Positions 11,861 through 23,581 of a stretch of DNA of 64,000 nt are shown here, piece by piece; position 1 is the stretch's first letter; each line of letters begins with the position of its first letter. The stretch comes from Dasypus novemcinctus (taxonomy: Eukaryota > Chordata > Mammalia > Cingulata > Dasypodidae), in NCBI RefSeq assembly GCF_030445035.2, contig NC_080699.1, forward strand, positions 6,448,001-6,512,000, read 5' to 3'. The notes beneath the pieces were generated by a model. The model was not told where the DNA came from, searched no databases, and worked only from the letters and a program-made list of their open reading frames with translations. Position numbers and translations under genes: made by a program.

Positions 11861-12944
11861 TGCATATTATCTGTACCTCTGCAGTTTAATCAAAGGTGAA
11901 ATTTTGTGACACTTTGTTAGTGAATTGTGGCCTCCAGTGAGTCCCTCCTCATGGTAATCTATTCGCTTCCTGTAGTCCCTTCCAAACTATAGCATCTGGA
12001 TTAAGAATCCATTATCCCCGTGCTTTGGATGGAACTCTTGTAAAGAAGTAAGAAGGACCTATATTCTGTGGGGCAGGAACTGTGAACATGGAAAATGGTA
12101 GAAGCTCTTCTTAGTAGTGCATTTGTCTACCACATTTAACTAATGTAAATTGTTTTTTTAATTGCAGATATTTGGAAATTGAGAAATGGGCAGGTAGTTG
12201 AAATAAATGGTTCATAATGGTTATTTTAAATGGGCTGTGATTTTATGCTTTCGCATTTAAATATAACTCTTAAAGCTGTTATTTAAAAATTGCATGCTAT
12301 TGGCTTGACCGCGGAAATCATCCAGCAACAAAACAAGATATTGTGAAGTCACTGAAATGTTACCATTTCTCAAAATTAAAAAATTCACACATTTCTCTTG
12401 ATAGATGTACATTGCATCTAATGCATTTCAATGAACCTTCTGCTATGAGCTATAACACATCAAATTGTTCACATAAAACTTTGAATAAAAAATTCAGGGT
12501 TAGGCTAGATGGCCTAAAAGTTTTCAGCTGCTTCCTTGATTCCATGCAACGGTGATGGGTGACGTTTTTATAATGTGGATCACAATTCCCCACAGGTGCT
12601 CCTGTAGTTTTGACACATAACCCTCATTCCCCAAGTTACTATGGCTCGCAATCCCCAGTCCACTATTCATCCTACAACTCCCCCAAACACTTAAATTCAT
12701 TATCCAATTAAACACAAGCCATAAAGTGTGGGATTATCCTATTAAAAGAAAATTTTAGTCTTCTCTCCATGGAAATCACTCTCTTGATGACAGTAGCATG
12801 AAATAGCATCTTTTATGCAACAGTCGATTCAAATACCCATCATAATGGGCCATTGCATAAAGACCAGATGCATAAGGGCTTCATGAAATGTAAAATACCC
12901 AAGATAGCTTTAAAAAGTAAAAACAGTAAAATAGATTTTTCACT
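11861..12944. other. Unique AT-rich DNA
   Basis: No gene or repeat identified. Positions 12120-12500 are AT-rich with several TAAAT/ATTTA blocks. I could not separate a conserved element from simple AT-richness. Confidence 0.35.
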
Positions 12945-13987
12945 TTTCTTTGGAAAAAAAGAAATTCATGGTGGAACAAATCTGAGACATCTTAACAACA
13001 TTTAGTCCTCCAATCCATGAACACAGAATGTCCTTCCGTTTAGTTCAATCTTCTTTGATTTCTTTTAGTAGTGTTTTGTAGTTTTCTATGTACAAATCCT
13101 TCACATCCTTGTTTAGATTTATTCCTAGATATTGATTATTATAATTGCTGTTCTAAGCGGGATTTTTTTCTTCATTTCTTCTTCAGATTGTTCAGTGCTA
13201 GTGTATAGAAGCACTACTAATTTCTGCATTTTGATCTTGTACCCAGCTGCTTTGCTGAATTGACTTATTTGTTCTAGTAGCTTTGTTGTGATCTTTCAGG
13301 ATTTTCAGTATATAGCATCAGGTCATCTGCAAATAAGGAAAGTTTCACTTCTTCCTTTCCATTTTGGCTAACCTTTATTTCTTTCTCTTGCCTAATTTCT
13401 CTAGCTAGAACTTGCATTGCAATGTTGAATGACAGTGATGACAGGGGGTGTTTTTATCTTGTTCCTGATCTTAGAGGGAAAGCTTTCAGTCTTTCACCAT
13501 TGAGTATGATGTTAGGGACGAGTTTCTTATACATGCCCTTTATCCTGTTGAGGAAGGCTCCTCCTATTCCTAGTTTTCTGAGTGTTTTCTTTTTTAATCA
13601 AGAAGACTTGTGGGAATTTTCTCAAATGCCCTTTCTGTATCACTTGAGATGATCATGTGCTTTTCTCCCTTCATTCTGTTAATGTGGTATAGGATACTAA
13701 TTGATTTTGCTGTTTTGAATTAGCTTTGAATACCTGGGATAAATCCTCCTTGATCATAGTGTATAATTCTTCTAAGGTGCCATTAGATTTGCCAGTAGTT
13801 TGTTAAGGAATTTTGCATCTTTATTCATAAGAAATATTGGTCTGTAATTTTTTTCTTTTCTTATGGTATCTTCATTGGCCTCATAGAATATGTTAGGGAG
13901 TGTTTCCCACTCTTAAATTTTTTGGAAGCATTTGAGCAGCATTGGTATTCATTTCTTCTTGGAATGTTTGGTAAAATTCACCTATGA

Positions 13988-14216
13988 TGGGCAGAATAAT
14001 TAATGGTTCAGAAACCAAGAATAGAAGCTAAATCAACCCCTTCTTTTTTTCCTTTTAACCCTTGCCCTGTTCTAGCCCTGTTCTTCTCCTGTTCTGCCCT
14101 TTCCCTGCCCTGCCTGGAATTGCACACAATTATACCTAGGACCCATAATCTCCTATTTTCTCCCATTTCTCCTCTCTCAGTTCCTTAATTACTGGCCTTA
14201 CTGAACTGAAAAAAAA
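13988..14216 (+). mobile_element. Unidentified A-tailed retroinsertion inside the L1
   Basis: The L1 text breaks off after 'attcacctatga' (13976-13987) and resumes with 'atttacctatga' (14217-14228). The two 12-mers match at 11 of 12, so this 229-bp segment is an insertion with a target-site duplication. It ends in an A-run (about 14209-14216), the mark of an L1-driven copy of some RNA. The inside has a long pyrimidine-rich middle (14035-14110 and 14150-14180) and matches no repeat that I know. It could be a truncated processed copy of a cellular transcript. No protein is recognisable. Confidence 0.7.
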
Positions 14217-14776
14217 ATTTACCTATGAAACTATCTGGTCCTGGGTTTTTCTTTGTTGAGAGATGTTGGATTAATGATTCAATCTCTTTCCTGATTATTG
14301 GTTTGTTGAGATCTATTTCTTCTTGAGTCAGTGTAAATACGTTGTGTGTTTCTAATGTTTGTCCAATTCATCTAGGTTATCACATTTGTTTGCATACAAC
14401 TGTTCATACTATCCTCTTATAGCCCTTTTTATTTCAGCAGGGTAGATAGTAATGCCCCCTTTTCATTTCTGATTTTAGTATTTGTATCCTCTTTTTTCTT
14501 CATCAGTCCAGCTAAAGATTTGTCAATTTCATTGATCTATTGAACTAAATTTTGCTTTTGTTGATTCTATTTTTTTAAGTCCCTATTTCATTTATCTCTG
14601 CTTTAATCTTTGTTGTTTCCTTGCATCTGCTCACTTCAGCTTAGTTTGCTCTTCTTTTTCTAGATCCTCCAGTTCTGACGTTAGGTATAGTTTGATATAA
14701 TTGATGAATTCCAAAAAGAAATATTGGATTATGCTTGTATCTGATCTTTACTGGGCATGATTGACTTATGATTAGG

Positions 14777-15165
14777 GTGTTGCGTCCCCACCCCTTGGTG
14801 GGTGGGGACTCACAGATAAAAGGCATGGCAAAGAACAGAGATGGGGATTTCTGATGTTAGAGATAGATACTGAAGACTTAAGCTGGAGTCTCGGGAAGTC
14901 AGCATGCAGAGGAAAGAGAAGCCAGCACCAGGAAGGAAGGAAGCTTGAACCCAGAGAAAAGCAAGCCCGAGGAACATAGGAATCCAGGAAGCCTGAACCC
15001 TCACAGATGTCGGCAGCCATCTTGCTCCAAATAGACTTCGGTGAGGGAAGTAACTTATGCTTTATGACCTGGTATCTGTAAGCACCTACTGTAAATAAAT
15101 ACCCTTTATAAAAACCAACCAATTTCTGGTATTTTGCATCAGCACCCCTTTGGCTGACTAATACA
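14777..15165 (+). mobile_element. Solo MaLR-like LTR inserted in the L1
   Basis: The element begins near 'gtgttgcgtccccacccc' and ends '...gctgactaataca', which are the start and end patterns of MaLR (MST/THE1/MLT) LTRs in sense orientation. AATAAA lies at 15094-15099 and a 'tttataaaaac' block follows. The pentamer TTAGG flanks it on both sides (14772-14776 and 15166-15170), a 5-bp duplication fitting ERVL/MaLR integration. The L1 text continues in register across it. Its length of about 389 bp is normal for this LTR class. No internal region is present. Confidence 0.78.
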
Positions 15166-15319
15166 TTAGGTCTCTGATTTGAGATCTTTCTTCTTTTTTA
15201 TGTAAGCATTTAGAGCTATAAATTCCCCTCTCAGCACTACCTTTGCTGAATCTCATAAGTTTTCATATGTTGTATTTTCATTCTTCTCAAGATACGTCCT
15301 AATTTCGCTTATGAATTTT

Positions 15320-15727
15320 TTTAAGATTTATTTTTATTTATTTCTCTCCCCTCCCCCTGCCCCAGTTGTCTGTTCTCTGTGTCTATTTGCTGTGTGTTCT
15401 TCTTTGTCCACTTCTGTTGTCAGTGGCACGGGAATCTGCGTTTCTTTTTGTTGCGTCTTCTTGTTGTGTCAGCTCTCCATGTGTGCAGTGCCATTCCTGA
15501 GCAGGCTGAACTTTGTTTTGTGTTGGGCAGCTCTCCTTATGAGGTGCACTCCTTGTGCGTGGGGTTCCCCTACGAGGGGGGACACCCCTGCATGGCTTGG
15601 CACTCTTTGTGCGCATCAACACTGCACGTGGGCCAGCTCCACACAGGTCAAGGAGGCCTGGGGTTTGAACCGCAGACCTCCCATGTGGTAGACGAATACC
15701 CTAACCACTGGGCCAAGTCCGTTTCCC
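15320..15727 (-). mobile_element. Full-length DAS SINE, antisense, inside the L1
   Basis: The head is at the right end on the minus strand. Its B box GGTTCAAACCC reads as gggtttgaacc at 15661-15671, and its A-box region is 'ccactgggcca' near 15705-15715. The tail is the T-rich stretch at 15316-15345. It interrupts the antisense L1 endonuclease region. Flanks 'tatgaattttttt' and 'tgtgatttctttttt' look like a decayed duplication. The plus-strand open frames here are only SINE frames. Confidence 0.9.
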
Positions 15728-17440
15728 TGTGATTTCTTTTTTGACCCATTGATTATTTATGAGTATATTTTGTAATTTCCACATATTTGTGAATTTTCCA
15801 TTTCTCCCTCTGTTACTGAAATGTAACATCTTTCCATTTGGCTGGAGAATATACATTGTATGATTTCCATATTTTTTAATATTGGAATTGTTTTGTAACC
15901 TAACATATGGTCTATTCTGGAGAATAATGTATGTGTACTGGAAAAAGAATGTGTATTTGGCTGTGAAGTGTTCGATATATGTCTATTAGGTCTAGTCGGT
16001 TTAGAGTATTGTTCAAGTCTTCAATTTCCTTATTGGTCTTCTGTCTAGATGTTCTATCCATTATTAAAAGTAGTGTATTGAAGTCTCCTACTATTAATGT
16101 AGATCTATGTCACCCTTATTGTCTTCCTATATTTTGGGACTCTGCTGTTTGGTGCATATATATTTATTATTGTTATGTCTTCTTGTTGAATTGAACCTAT
16201 ATAGTGACTGTCTTTATCGCTTATAACAGTTTTTTTACTTAAAGTCTATTTTATCTGCTATTGGTATAGCTACTGCAGCTCTCTCTTGGTTAATATTTGT
16301 ATAGTTATTTTTTTTCCCATGTTTTCACTTTCAACCTACTCATGTCTTTGAACTTCGGGTGAGTTTCTGGTAAATAACATATAGTTGGGTCATGATTTTA
16401 AATCCATTCTGCCAATCCTGCCTTTTGACTGGAGAGTTCAATCCATTTACATTTAAAGTAACTACTGATAATGCAGGATTTTCTTCTGCCATTTTGCTCT
16501 TTTGTCTTTGTAAGTCTTATATCTTTTTTGGCCCTCAAGTCTTCCATTAATTCCTACTTTCATATTTAATTGATATTTTTGTATTGTACCATTTTGAGTC
16601 CCTTTTCATTTCTTTCTGAATATATTTTTCAATTATTTTCTTCTTGGATCCCATGGGTTAAATTTAACATCGTAAATCTATAACAACCATATTTGATTTG
16701 ATTCCAACTTAACTTCAATAACACACACATACATTGTTCCCTCTGTCCCCCCTTTTTATTGTATTTGTTACAAATTTTATCTTTGTACATGGTATGTCCA
16801 AAACCATAGGAATTTTAGCACCTCTAAGAAGAAATGGAGTTTCTTTTTGCATATCAAAAAGTACAATACAACAGTACTGGCATTTATAATTAGTCATATA
16901 GTTATCTTTACAGAGGCTTTTATTTCTTTATGTCACTTTGATCCACTGTCTAGTGTCCTTTCCTTTCAACATGGCTTGTAAGACAGGTTGAGTGGGAATG
17001 AACTCCTTCAGCTTTTGCTTATCTTTCTTTTTGAAATAAAGTCTTGCCAGGTATAAAATTCTTGGTTGGCAAATGTTTTCTTTCAGCACTTTAAATATTT
17101 CATACCACTGTTTTCTTGTCTCCATGGTTTCTAATGAGAAACTGGCACTTCATTTTATTGGGATTCCCTTTCATATAACTCATTGTTTTTCTCTTGCGAC
17201 TTTCAGAACTCTCCTTGTCCTTGGCATTGGACAGTTTGATTACTATGTTTGAGTGTGGTTCTCTTTGAGTTTATCCTGTTGGGCTTCACTGGGCTTCTTG
17301 AATGTGCATGTTCATGTCTTTCATTAAAACTGGGACATTTACTGTCATTATTTCTTTGAATGTCCCTTCTGCCCCTTTCTCTCTTTCTTCTCGCTCTGGG
17401 ATGCCCATAATGTGTATAATTGATACACTTCATGATGATG

Positions 17441-18440
17441 TGCAGTGAGTTGCTACATAATTCATCATGGGAACACAGATTCAGGACATCACAGAAACTT
17501 TTAGCAAATGTCTGCTTTATTACTTACATAACACAGAGGGTCCAAAAGAGCAGGAGAAGAAACCCCATCATGGCCAGTCTCCCAGGTTGGTCAAACTGCT
17601 CAGGTTGGATCAGTAGGGGGCAGCTTTGCATGCCTTACTTTGTGTCAGAGAAGAGAGACAAATCTATACTGTTTAAGGGGTAGTATTTATCCATCCTGAG
17701 GGAATGGGGTCTTCCCACTGAGAATTCTTGCCTTGATTAGCATCTGGGGCTGCTTGTTCACAGTTTCTGGATTTACGGTGTAGTTGGGCCTTTTTATTAG
17801 ACTTAACATCTCCCCTAGGTTGTTGAATGGAAGCATACTGAAGCATTGTTGACTAGTAGAAGAGGAGGCAGGGAGGGGGGCAAGTGAGGGCTGGGAGATA
17901 CTTAGCATGTCCATGATTTCCCCAGCAGTCTTCCCCTCAGCCTCTTGATCAGACCTAGCCTGCTCCTCGGCATTAGCTTCCACAGCATACGCCTACCTCC
18001 CACCTCAGACGTGGAGGTGGAGATGGATCTGACCTGCCAACCCCTGGCTCTGGAGGTGGGGAAGCTGTTACTTCAGGGCAGACTGGTCAGGAAAGTGATT
18101 CCTCAGAGTAGACCATTACAGACTTATCTGGCAAAGACTCAGCAGCATTTAGGGTTTCAATGTCCCCACTGCCATCATTATCAACCCATATGTCTCTATC
18201 CCAATTTTCAGGATTCCATCTTTTCCAGCCAGTACCCTCATGGAAGACACCATGCAAGGTTGAGATTTTAGTTTCTCTTGCAAATCTGCTACTTGTACAA
18301 TGAGACTCTGGATCTGGTTTTCAGATATCTCAATTCTGCAGCTGTAAGAAACTTGATTTTCTTTCAGGGCATGCATAGAAACTTTCACATCATTTCACAT
18401 CATGTGGCACTCAAGTTGCAAATTTGAAGCCTTCAGCTTA
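17441..18440 (-). mobile_element. ERV-like remnant with possible gag-like region, antisense
   Basis: At 17441 the L1 stops and new sequence starts with TG. On the minus strand it would end '...caactcactgca', with an AATAAA about 80 bases before that end (plus 17516-17521), as in an LTR. Farther in, the minus strand has short frames (17687-17983 and 18149-18388). One includes a heptad-like segment 'ISENQIQSLIVQVADLQEKL', a coiled-coil feature of ERVL/MaLR gag-type proteins. Stops and frame changes separate the frames, so it is dead. The family call is tentative. Confidence 0.4.
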
Positions 18441-18479
18441 TCTCTCCTTTTATAACTGTATCCAGCATATTTAAAAACA

Positions 18480-18975
18480 GTCATAAAGTGGACTTACTGG
18501 TATTCTACTATAGAATTATTGTTGACTCTAACAATGGAAGAAATTATCATTGATGTGGAGACAGTGGCTGCAGGAGTTGCTGAAGGCAGGGAGAAGGAAA
18601 AAGAGGTGTGATACTGGCGCATTTTGGGACTTGGTGTTGTCCTGAATGATATTTCAGGGACACATGCAACACAATAAGACATTATATATCCTGCCATAAC
18701 CCACTGAATGGACTAGGAGAAAGTGTAAACTACAACAAAAACTATACTCCATGTGGTGTAGCAATGCTCCAAAATGTACTCATCAAATACAATGAGGGTA
18801 CCACACTAATGAAAGAAGTGTCAATGTGGAAGCAGTAGGGGGTGTGGGGAGTGGGGTATATGGGAACCTCTTATATTTTTTATTGTAACACTTTGTATTA
18901 CAAATGTTTTAAAGATAATATGTATCTTAAAATATATATACAATTAAAATTATAAATAAATAAATAAATATTCAG
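18480..18975 (+). mobile_element. LINE-1 3' end, sense
   Basis: The sequence runs 'tgatgtggagacagtggctgc', 'gtgtaaactacaacaaaaac', 'tgtggtgtagcaatgctccaa', then a G-rich tract (18836-18865) and 'atatgggaacctcttatat', and closes with an AT-rich tail. This is the layout of a LINE-1 3' UTR, including the typical G-rich tract. A tiny antisense piece of apparently the same 3' end lies at 54239-54288. The left edge is approximate. Confidence 0.6.
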
Positions 18976-19294
18976 CCAACATCATTGTACCTTTTTACTC
19001 CACCAAACTCTATTAAGGGATCAAAAACACTCTCCCCACAAGCCTTATCTCTTATAAGCACAGATGTAGCCTTATCCAGTGGTGATATTTTGCCTCTTTT
19101 TATTGCCACCTCATGCCACGGAAGGTCAGTGGCCTCTTGATTATTGGAAACCTAATCATTAGTGCCTTTGAATATAATCAGAGTAGAGAGCCAGTTGCAA
19201 AAACTTAACAACAACAACAAAAAAAAAAACACAACCAATTCAGAAATCCCATGTTTAAGATTCTGTTTCTCAAGAACCACTCCCAGTACCAAGC

Positions 19295-19737
19295 TGTATT
19301 AACCAGGGTTCTCTAGGGAAACAGAACCAACAGGAGATATCAGTAAATAGTACAAGATTTTATAAATAGTCTCGTGCACACATGGGGGTGCATGAGTTCA
19401 AATTCCAAAGGGCAGGCTGCAGGCCAGGGACTCCATTGAAGGTCCTTGATGAACTCCCCAGGAGAAGCTGTCTGTCTGAAGTAGAGATGGAAATTCTCTC
19501 CCTGAATGCTGCAAACACTTCTCCTTTTGAGGCCTTCAACTGATTGGATGAGACATCATTCATTGCTGAAGGCAATCTCCTCAGTTAATTGTAGTTGTAA
19601 CCAGCCATCTATGCAATCAACTCACTCATGATTTAAGTCCACAAAATGTCTTTTCAGTACAATCAGTCCAGTGCTTGTTTGACCAAACAACTGGGAACCA
19701 TTACCTAGCCAAGTTGACACCTTAGCATAACCATCGC
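19295..19737 (-). mobile_element. Old LTR-like repeat, antisense
   Basis: The plus strand begins 'tgtattaaccagggttctctag' with 'gaaacagaacc' and closes with 'ccaagttgacaccttagcataacc'. I know this start and end pattern from a widespread mammalian interspersed repeat of LTR type. I do not assign the exact family. Interior landmarks such as 'caactgattggatgagacatc' fit the antisense orientation. Confidence 0.55.
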
Positions 19738-20397
19738 TCCCCCATTTCAGCATCAATGGGGTCAAAGGAAGTCACTAAATTCTTTACTGTCATTATTGTC
19801 TATGCTGGGTGTAAGAAGAAAAACAGAAATAGATGCAAACTCCACAGACATATATCTGTCTATCCACCTTCTATTCTAAAACTAACTTAAATCTCTATAC
19901 TACCAGTGAAATTGAATCCAATAATAATAAGTGCTTCTGAAACCCAGAAGTCTATAAAGCTCCTTTGTGACTCCTTGCCTATGAATATTTTGTCCTCGAA
20001 AGCAACTAGGAAAGATGAATACCTCTTTTTCTAAAAGTTTACAATATAATGGCTAAGGAGTTTGAAAAAATGAGATCACTGATCAAAATCCGTTTGTGCC
20101 CTAGTAAACTCTGAGCATTGATTGACAGGAAATACATTTACAGACCTGAAACTTGATAACACAGGACACAGGCCAACCACAGGCAGTCATATAAAACCTG
20201 AATTTAAGAGAAATATAATGGGAAGATGTACAGTTCCAGCCTGGTATACACATGTAAAAGAATCCAAATATGTTCTCTTTTCCCTTGGAGAATTATTTTA
20301 TTATATTTTAGGGGAGTATGAACTTACTCTAGAGACTTAATGCATGCAATTTTATTTGCATATAAATATTAGTTTGATTCAAAGTGGTCTCAGTTTT
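19738..20397. other. Unique DNA
   Basis: No gene or repeat recognised between the LTR-like element and the next SINE insertion. Confidence 0.4.
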
Positions 20398-20846
20398 GTT
20401 TTATTTTTTTCCTTGTTTGCATGATTAATTTATTTTTTTTATTTACTTCTCTCCCCTTCCTCTCCTCCCTCCCCACCCCAGTTGTCTGCTCTCTGTGTCC
20501 ATTCGCTGTGTGTTCTTCTGTGACCACTTCTATCCTAATCAACGGCACTGGGAATCTGTGTTTCTTTTTGTTGCATTATCTTGTTCTGTCAGCTCTCCGA
20601 GTGTGCAGCACCATTCCTAGGCAGGCTGCACTTTCTCTCGCGCTGGGTGGCTCCCCTTACGGGGTGCACTCCTTGCATGTGGGGCTCCCCTACGCGGGGG
20701 ACACCCCTGCATGGCATGGCACTCCTTGCGCACATCAGCACTGCACATGGGCCAGCTCCACACGGGTCAAGGAGGCCCAGGATTTGAACCACGAACCTCC
20801 CATGTGGTAGGTGGATGCCCTAACCACTGGGCCAAGTCCACTTCCC
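20398..20846 (-). mobile_element. Full-length DAS SINE, antisense, perfect target-site duplication
   Basis: The 13-mer tggtctcagtttt flanks it exactly (20385-20397 and 20847-20859), fixing both ends. The minus-strand B box GGTTCAAATCC reads as ggatttgaacc at 20780-20790, and the head reads 'ccactgggccaagtccacttccc' at the right. The tail at the left is long and T-rich (20398-20445) and contains extra non-A bases. The clean duplication suggests a fairly young insertion. Confidence 0.95.
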
Positions 20847-20859
20847 TGGTCTCAGTTTT

Positions 20860-22132
20860 TTAACAAAATTAAGTGAGAAACGTGATAAGTCATCTAAGAA
20901 GAACTGATTTGTTTACAAGATCTTTGTGAAGTGTAGTCAAGGTAATTATAAGCTAATTTATTTTTAGTGAGCTTTTACATCTTAATAAAATGTGTGCACT
21001 TTATATTAAAAGAAACAGAGCCCCTGCTCTATGCATGGTTAATTTAGAATGTTTTCAAAGAAAGGTTAAAAAAAATACTTTTTTGAGAAAAATCACCTTT
21101 TTCCATTTTATTCATATTCCTCTCAGCCCAAGCTATTAGAATTTCAATCAGGTCCAGAAGTGGAGTCCCTTCTTAGTACCTACAACCCAGAGCACCTGCC
21201 ACTGGTTCTTTTGGATCCTCCAAGTATTGATTTATCAGTGTTCTTCCCTTAGATATTTCCATTTATAACCATGTGATGATTTTCAACCACAGAAAACTGC
21301 AAGAGATTCAGTTTTTTTCTTGTGGAAGGAGGTTGAGAAAGAAAATTGAAAAGGACATTCTTATTCAGAATTTACATTTTTTAAAAATTTTGACACTTGG
21401 TTTTTCCCAATATCTAGGAAGAGAAAAAGGTGACAACAACCTATAAACACAAGCTCTTCTTATTTGAAGCACTATTCTGGAGGAATTTGCCTGTGTTCTT
21501 CCCTCATGCCTTTCTGAAGGCCCCCTTTCTTTTCTGTCTATAGTAATATAATCCTAAATTCCAGTTCCAGTTCTCCTTTGAACAGGCATTCCTGGCATGC
21601 TAATCCTGAACTTGCTATTGGTTCTGTTACGGAACATAATCTAGTCTCCACACTAATAGGGTGCTTCACATGACAGAGTTTATGGCCTCCCCAGTCCTAC
21701 TGGCACATATTCTCTTCTTTATTCTTCCAAATCTAACAATTATTTCTGATTCTGGTCCTATCCTTTTCTTCTACATTGGCCACTGCTCTGCCTCTTTCCC
21801 CAGCATTCACCCAGAAAATCTTGTCTCCCAGTGGAGGTTTCTTCTAGCTGGAGAAAGCTCAAAAAATTTCTGATCTAGAGTTACTATTGTATGGCCCTTC
21901 CTACACCAATATCCATAGTGAGACCCAAATCTTGCCATTTTTGTTTTGTTTTGTCTTGGAAGTTTTTAAGCTTTGGTTACTAATCAGAGTCTCCCAATTT
22001 TCTAATCTCTTTTCCTGCTGTAGTAAGACCTCATTCTCCTTTTAATGGTGTTTCATTTCTCTGTATGCTTCTCCTTTTCATGCAATGTCCAATGAAGGTT
22101 TTTTGGTTTTAACTTCATTATGCCACATTGAG
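20860..22132. other. Unique DNA
   Basis: No gene, RNA gene or nameable repeat. The frame at 21661-21873 has no recognisable domain. Confidence 0.4.
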
Positions 22133-22567
22133 TGTCTTAGTTTCTCAGTGGCTGAAACAAATAGCACACAACGGCTGGCTTAACAAAAGAAATTTACTGG
22201 CTCACAGTTTCAGAGACTAAAAGACTTGCTTCTCCCCAGGGTTGGTATCTTCTGGCTGGCTGCAATCTTTGGGACTCCCTGACTTTTCTGTCACATGGCA
22301 ATGCACATGAGAGCACCTTCTTTCTCTTCCAGCTTCTGTTGACTTCCACCTTCTGCTTGCTTCTGGTGGCTTCTCCCACCCATGTCCAATTTCCTCTGCT
22401 TACAAGGACTCCAGCTATGTTGGATTAAGGCCCACCCTCATTCAGTTTGAGCACATATTAACTGATAACAAATTCAAACTTCTATTGACAAATAGGTTCA
22501 CACTCACAAGACTAGAGGTTGGGACCTGAACATACCCTCTGTGGGCAACATGATTCATTGTCCAACA
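22133..22567 (-). mobile_element. MLT1-like MaLR LTR, antisense
   Basis: Starts TGTCTTAGTTTCTC and ends ...TCCAACA on the plus strand. In between are 'acaaaagaaatttactggctcacag', 'ctgtcacatggca' and 'ggattaaggcccaccctcattcag', reverse-complement landmarks of MLT1-type LTRs. Flanks ttgag and gagag share only three bases, so any duplication has decayed. Confidence 0.65.
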
Positions 22568-22635
22568 GAGAGCAACACCTTTTATTTGACCTGAGTGTTT
22601 TCCTCCATTATTCTTTGTCTTTTCTATAATTCTTT

Positions 22636-22658
22636 TATATATATATATATATATATAT
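22636..22658. repeat. (TA)n microsatellite
   Basis: About eleven TA units, probably length-variable between individuals. Confidence 0.9.
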
Positions 22659-23514
22659 TGCTTAATGTTGCCCTACAATCAAACACCAAAAAGTGACTTT
22701 CTAACTTAAATAGAATGAAGAATTTTAAGGAAAGAGTACTAAAGCATATTTTAAAAATTGAACAAAAAATCAATCAAGACTCCATAAGTGAAGGACAGGG
22801 CAGCTGGAAGCATCGCAGCAGCTGGAGTTGATGGACCTTGTCCCTATTGTCATGTTTCAGGTCAAATAGAATAATTTGATTCACTCTGCAACTGAAAAAA
22901 ATATATAAATAAGGGAAGAAAACAGGCCAAAAATGGAATTTGCCGTCTAATCCTGGTTTTGAAAAAGAAATAAGGTATAATGTTACTGGAAGTGGGTGGC
23001 TTATAGAATAATGATTTCCTTCATTATATTTACCTATTCTCTTTTTTTTTTTTTCCTCAAATGAATTTCCTTCTGTAATTTTAAGTCTGGGTTATGAAAA
23101 AAGTACCTCTTTGAGCACATCATTCATGGTAAACATCCATAGCTTTCACTAAGATCTGACTGGTTGCCCAATATCTTCCTGGCTACTATAGCCAGGAAAA
23201 CCTCTTCCATGGACTCCTCTGCAGTGGGTTGTCTCTCCTCAGTTTTGCAATTTCTGAAATTTGAATAAACTGCATTACTCCAGGGAAAAGTCTAGCCTCT
23301 CTTCTCTGCCTCTCTTTCCCAGGGCAGAAAGAACTGGCTCTTCCAGCATTTCATTTACCTCTAATATCCTGCTACCCTTTCACTGCAGTTCCCACTGGAA
23401 CTCAGTTCTAGAGGATACAATTCTTTCTCTATCACTGGCTGGAATTTGAGGACAAGGGGTGTTATTGCCTTTCATGGGACAAGAAAGGGAATTCTGTCTG
23501 CCTCAACAGACAGT
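22659..23514. other. Unique DNA
   Basis: No gene or repeat recognised upstream of the WDR82 retrocopy. Confidence 0.35.
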
Positions 23515-23581
23515 GGATAATACTGGTTAGAGAACAGCATAAAGAAGGGGATAATACTGGTTAGAGAACAGCATAAAGAAG
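23515..23581. repeat. 34-bp direct tandem duplication
   Basis: The unit beginning 'ggataatactggttagag' and ending 'cataaagaag' occurs at 23515-23547 and again at 23549-23581 with no mismatch. Period 34, two copies. Confidence 0.95.

Larger units (their letters stand above)
12945..17438 (-). mobile_element. LINE-1, long antisense copy, broken
   Basis: On the plus strand the text runs backwards through L1 ORF2. Near 13040-13140 is 'tttagtagtgttttgtagttttc'. Near 13320-13480 is 'ggtcatctgcaaataagg' with 'gttgaatgacagtgatgacagggggtg', which is the reverse-transcriptase area. At 14229-14250 is 'actatctggtcctggg'. The endonuclease end is near 15195-15260, with 'agctataaattcccctctcag'. ORF1/5' sequence follows near 17370-17410 ('cccttctgcccctttctctc'). 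No minus-strand frame exceeds about 120 codons, so no functional protein remains. Three later insertions interrupt it (13988-14216, 14777-15165, 15320-15727). The 5' end is cut at 17438 by unrelated sequence. Confidence 0.88.

Noticed and set aside
12945..17438. Active LINE-1 with intact ORF2
   Set aside because: No minus-strand frame longer than about 120 codons, and three insertions break it.
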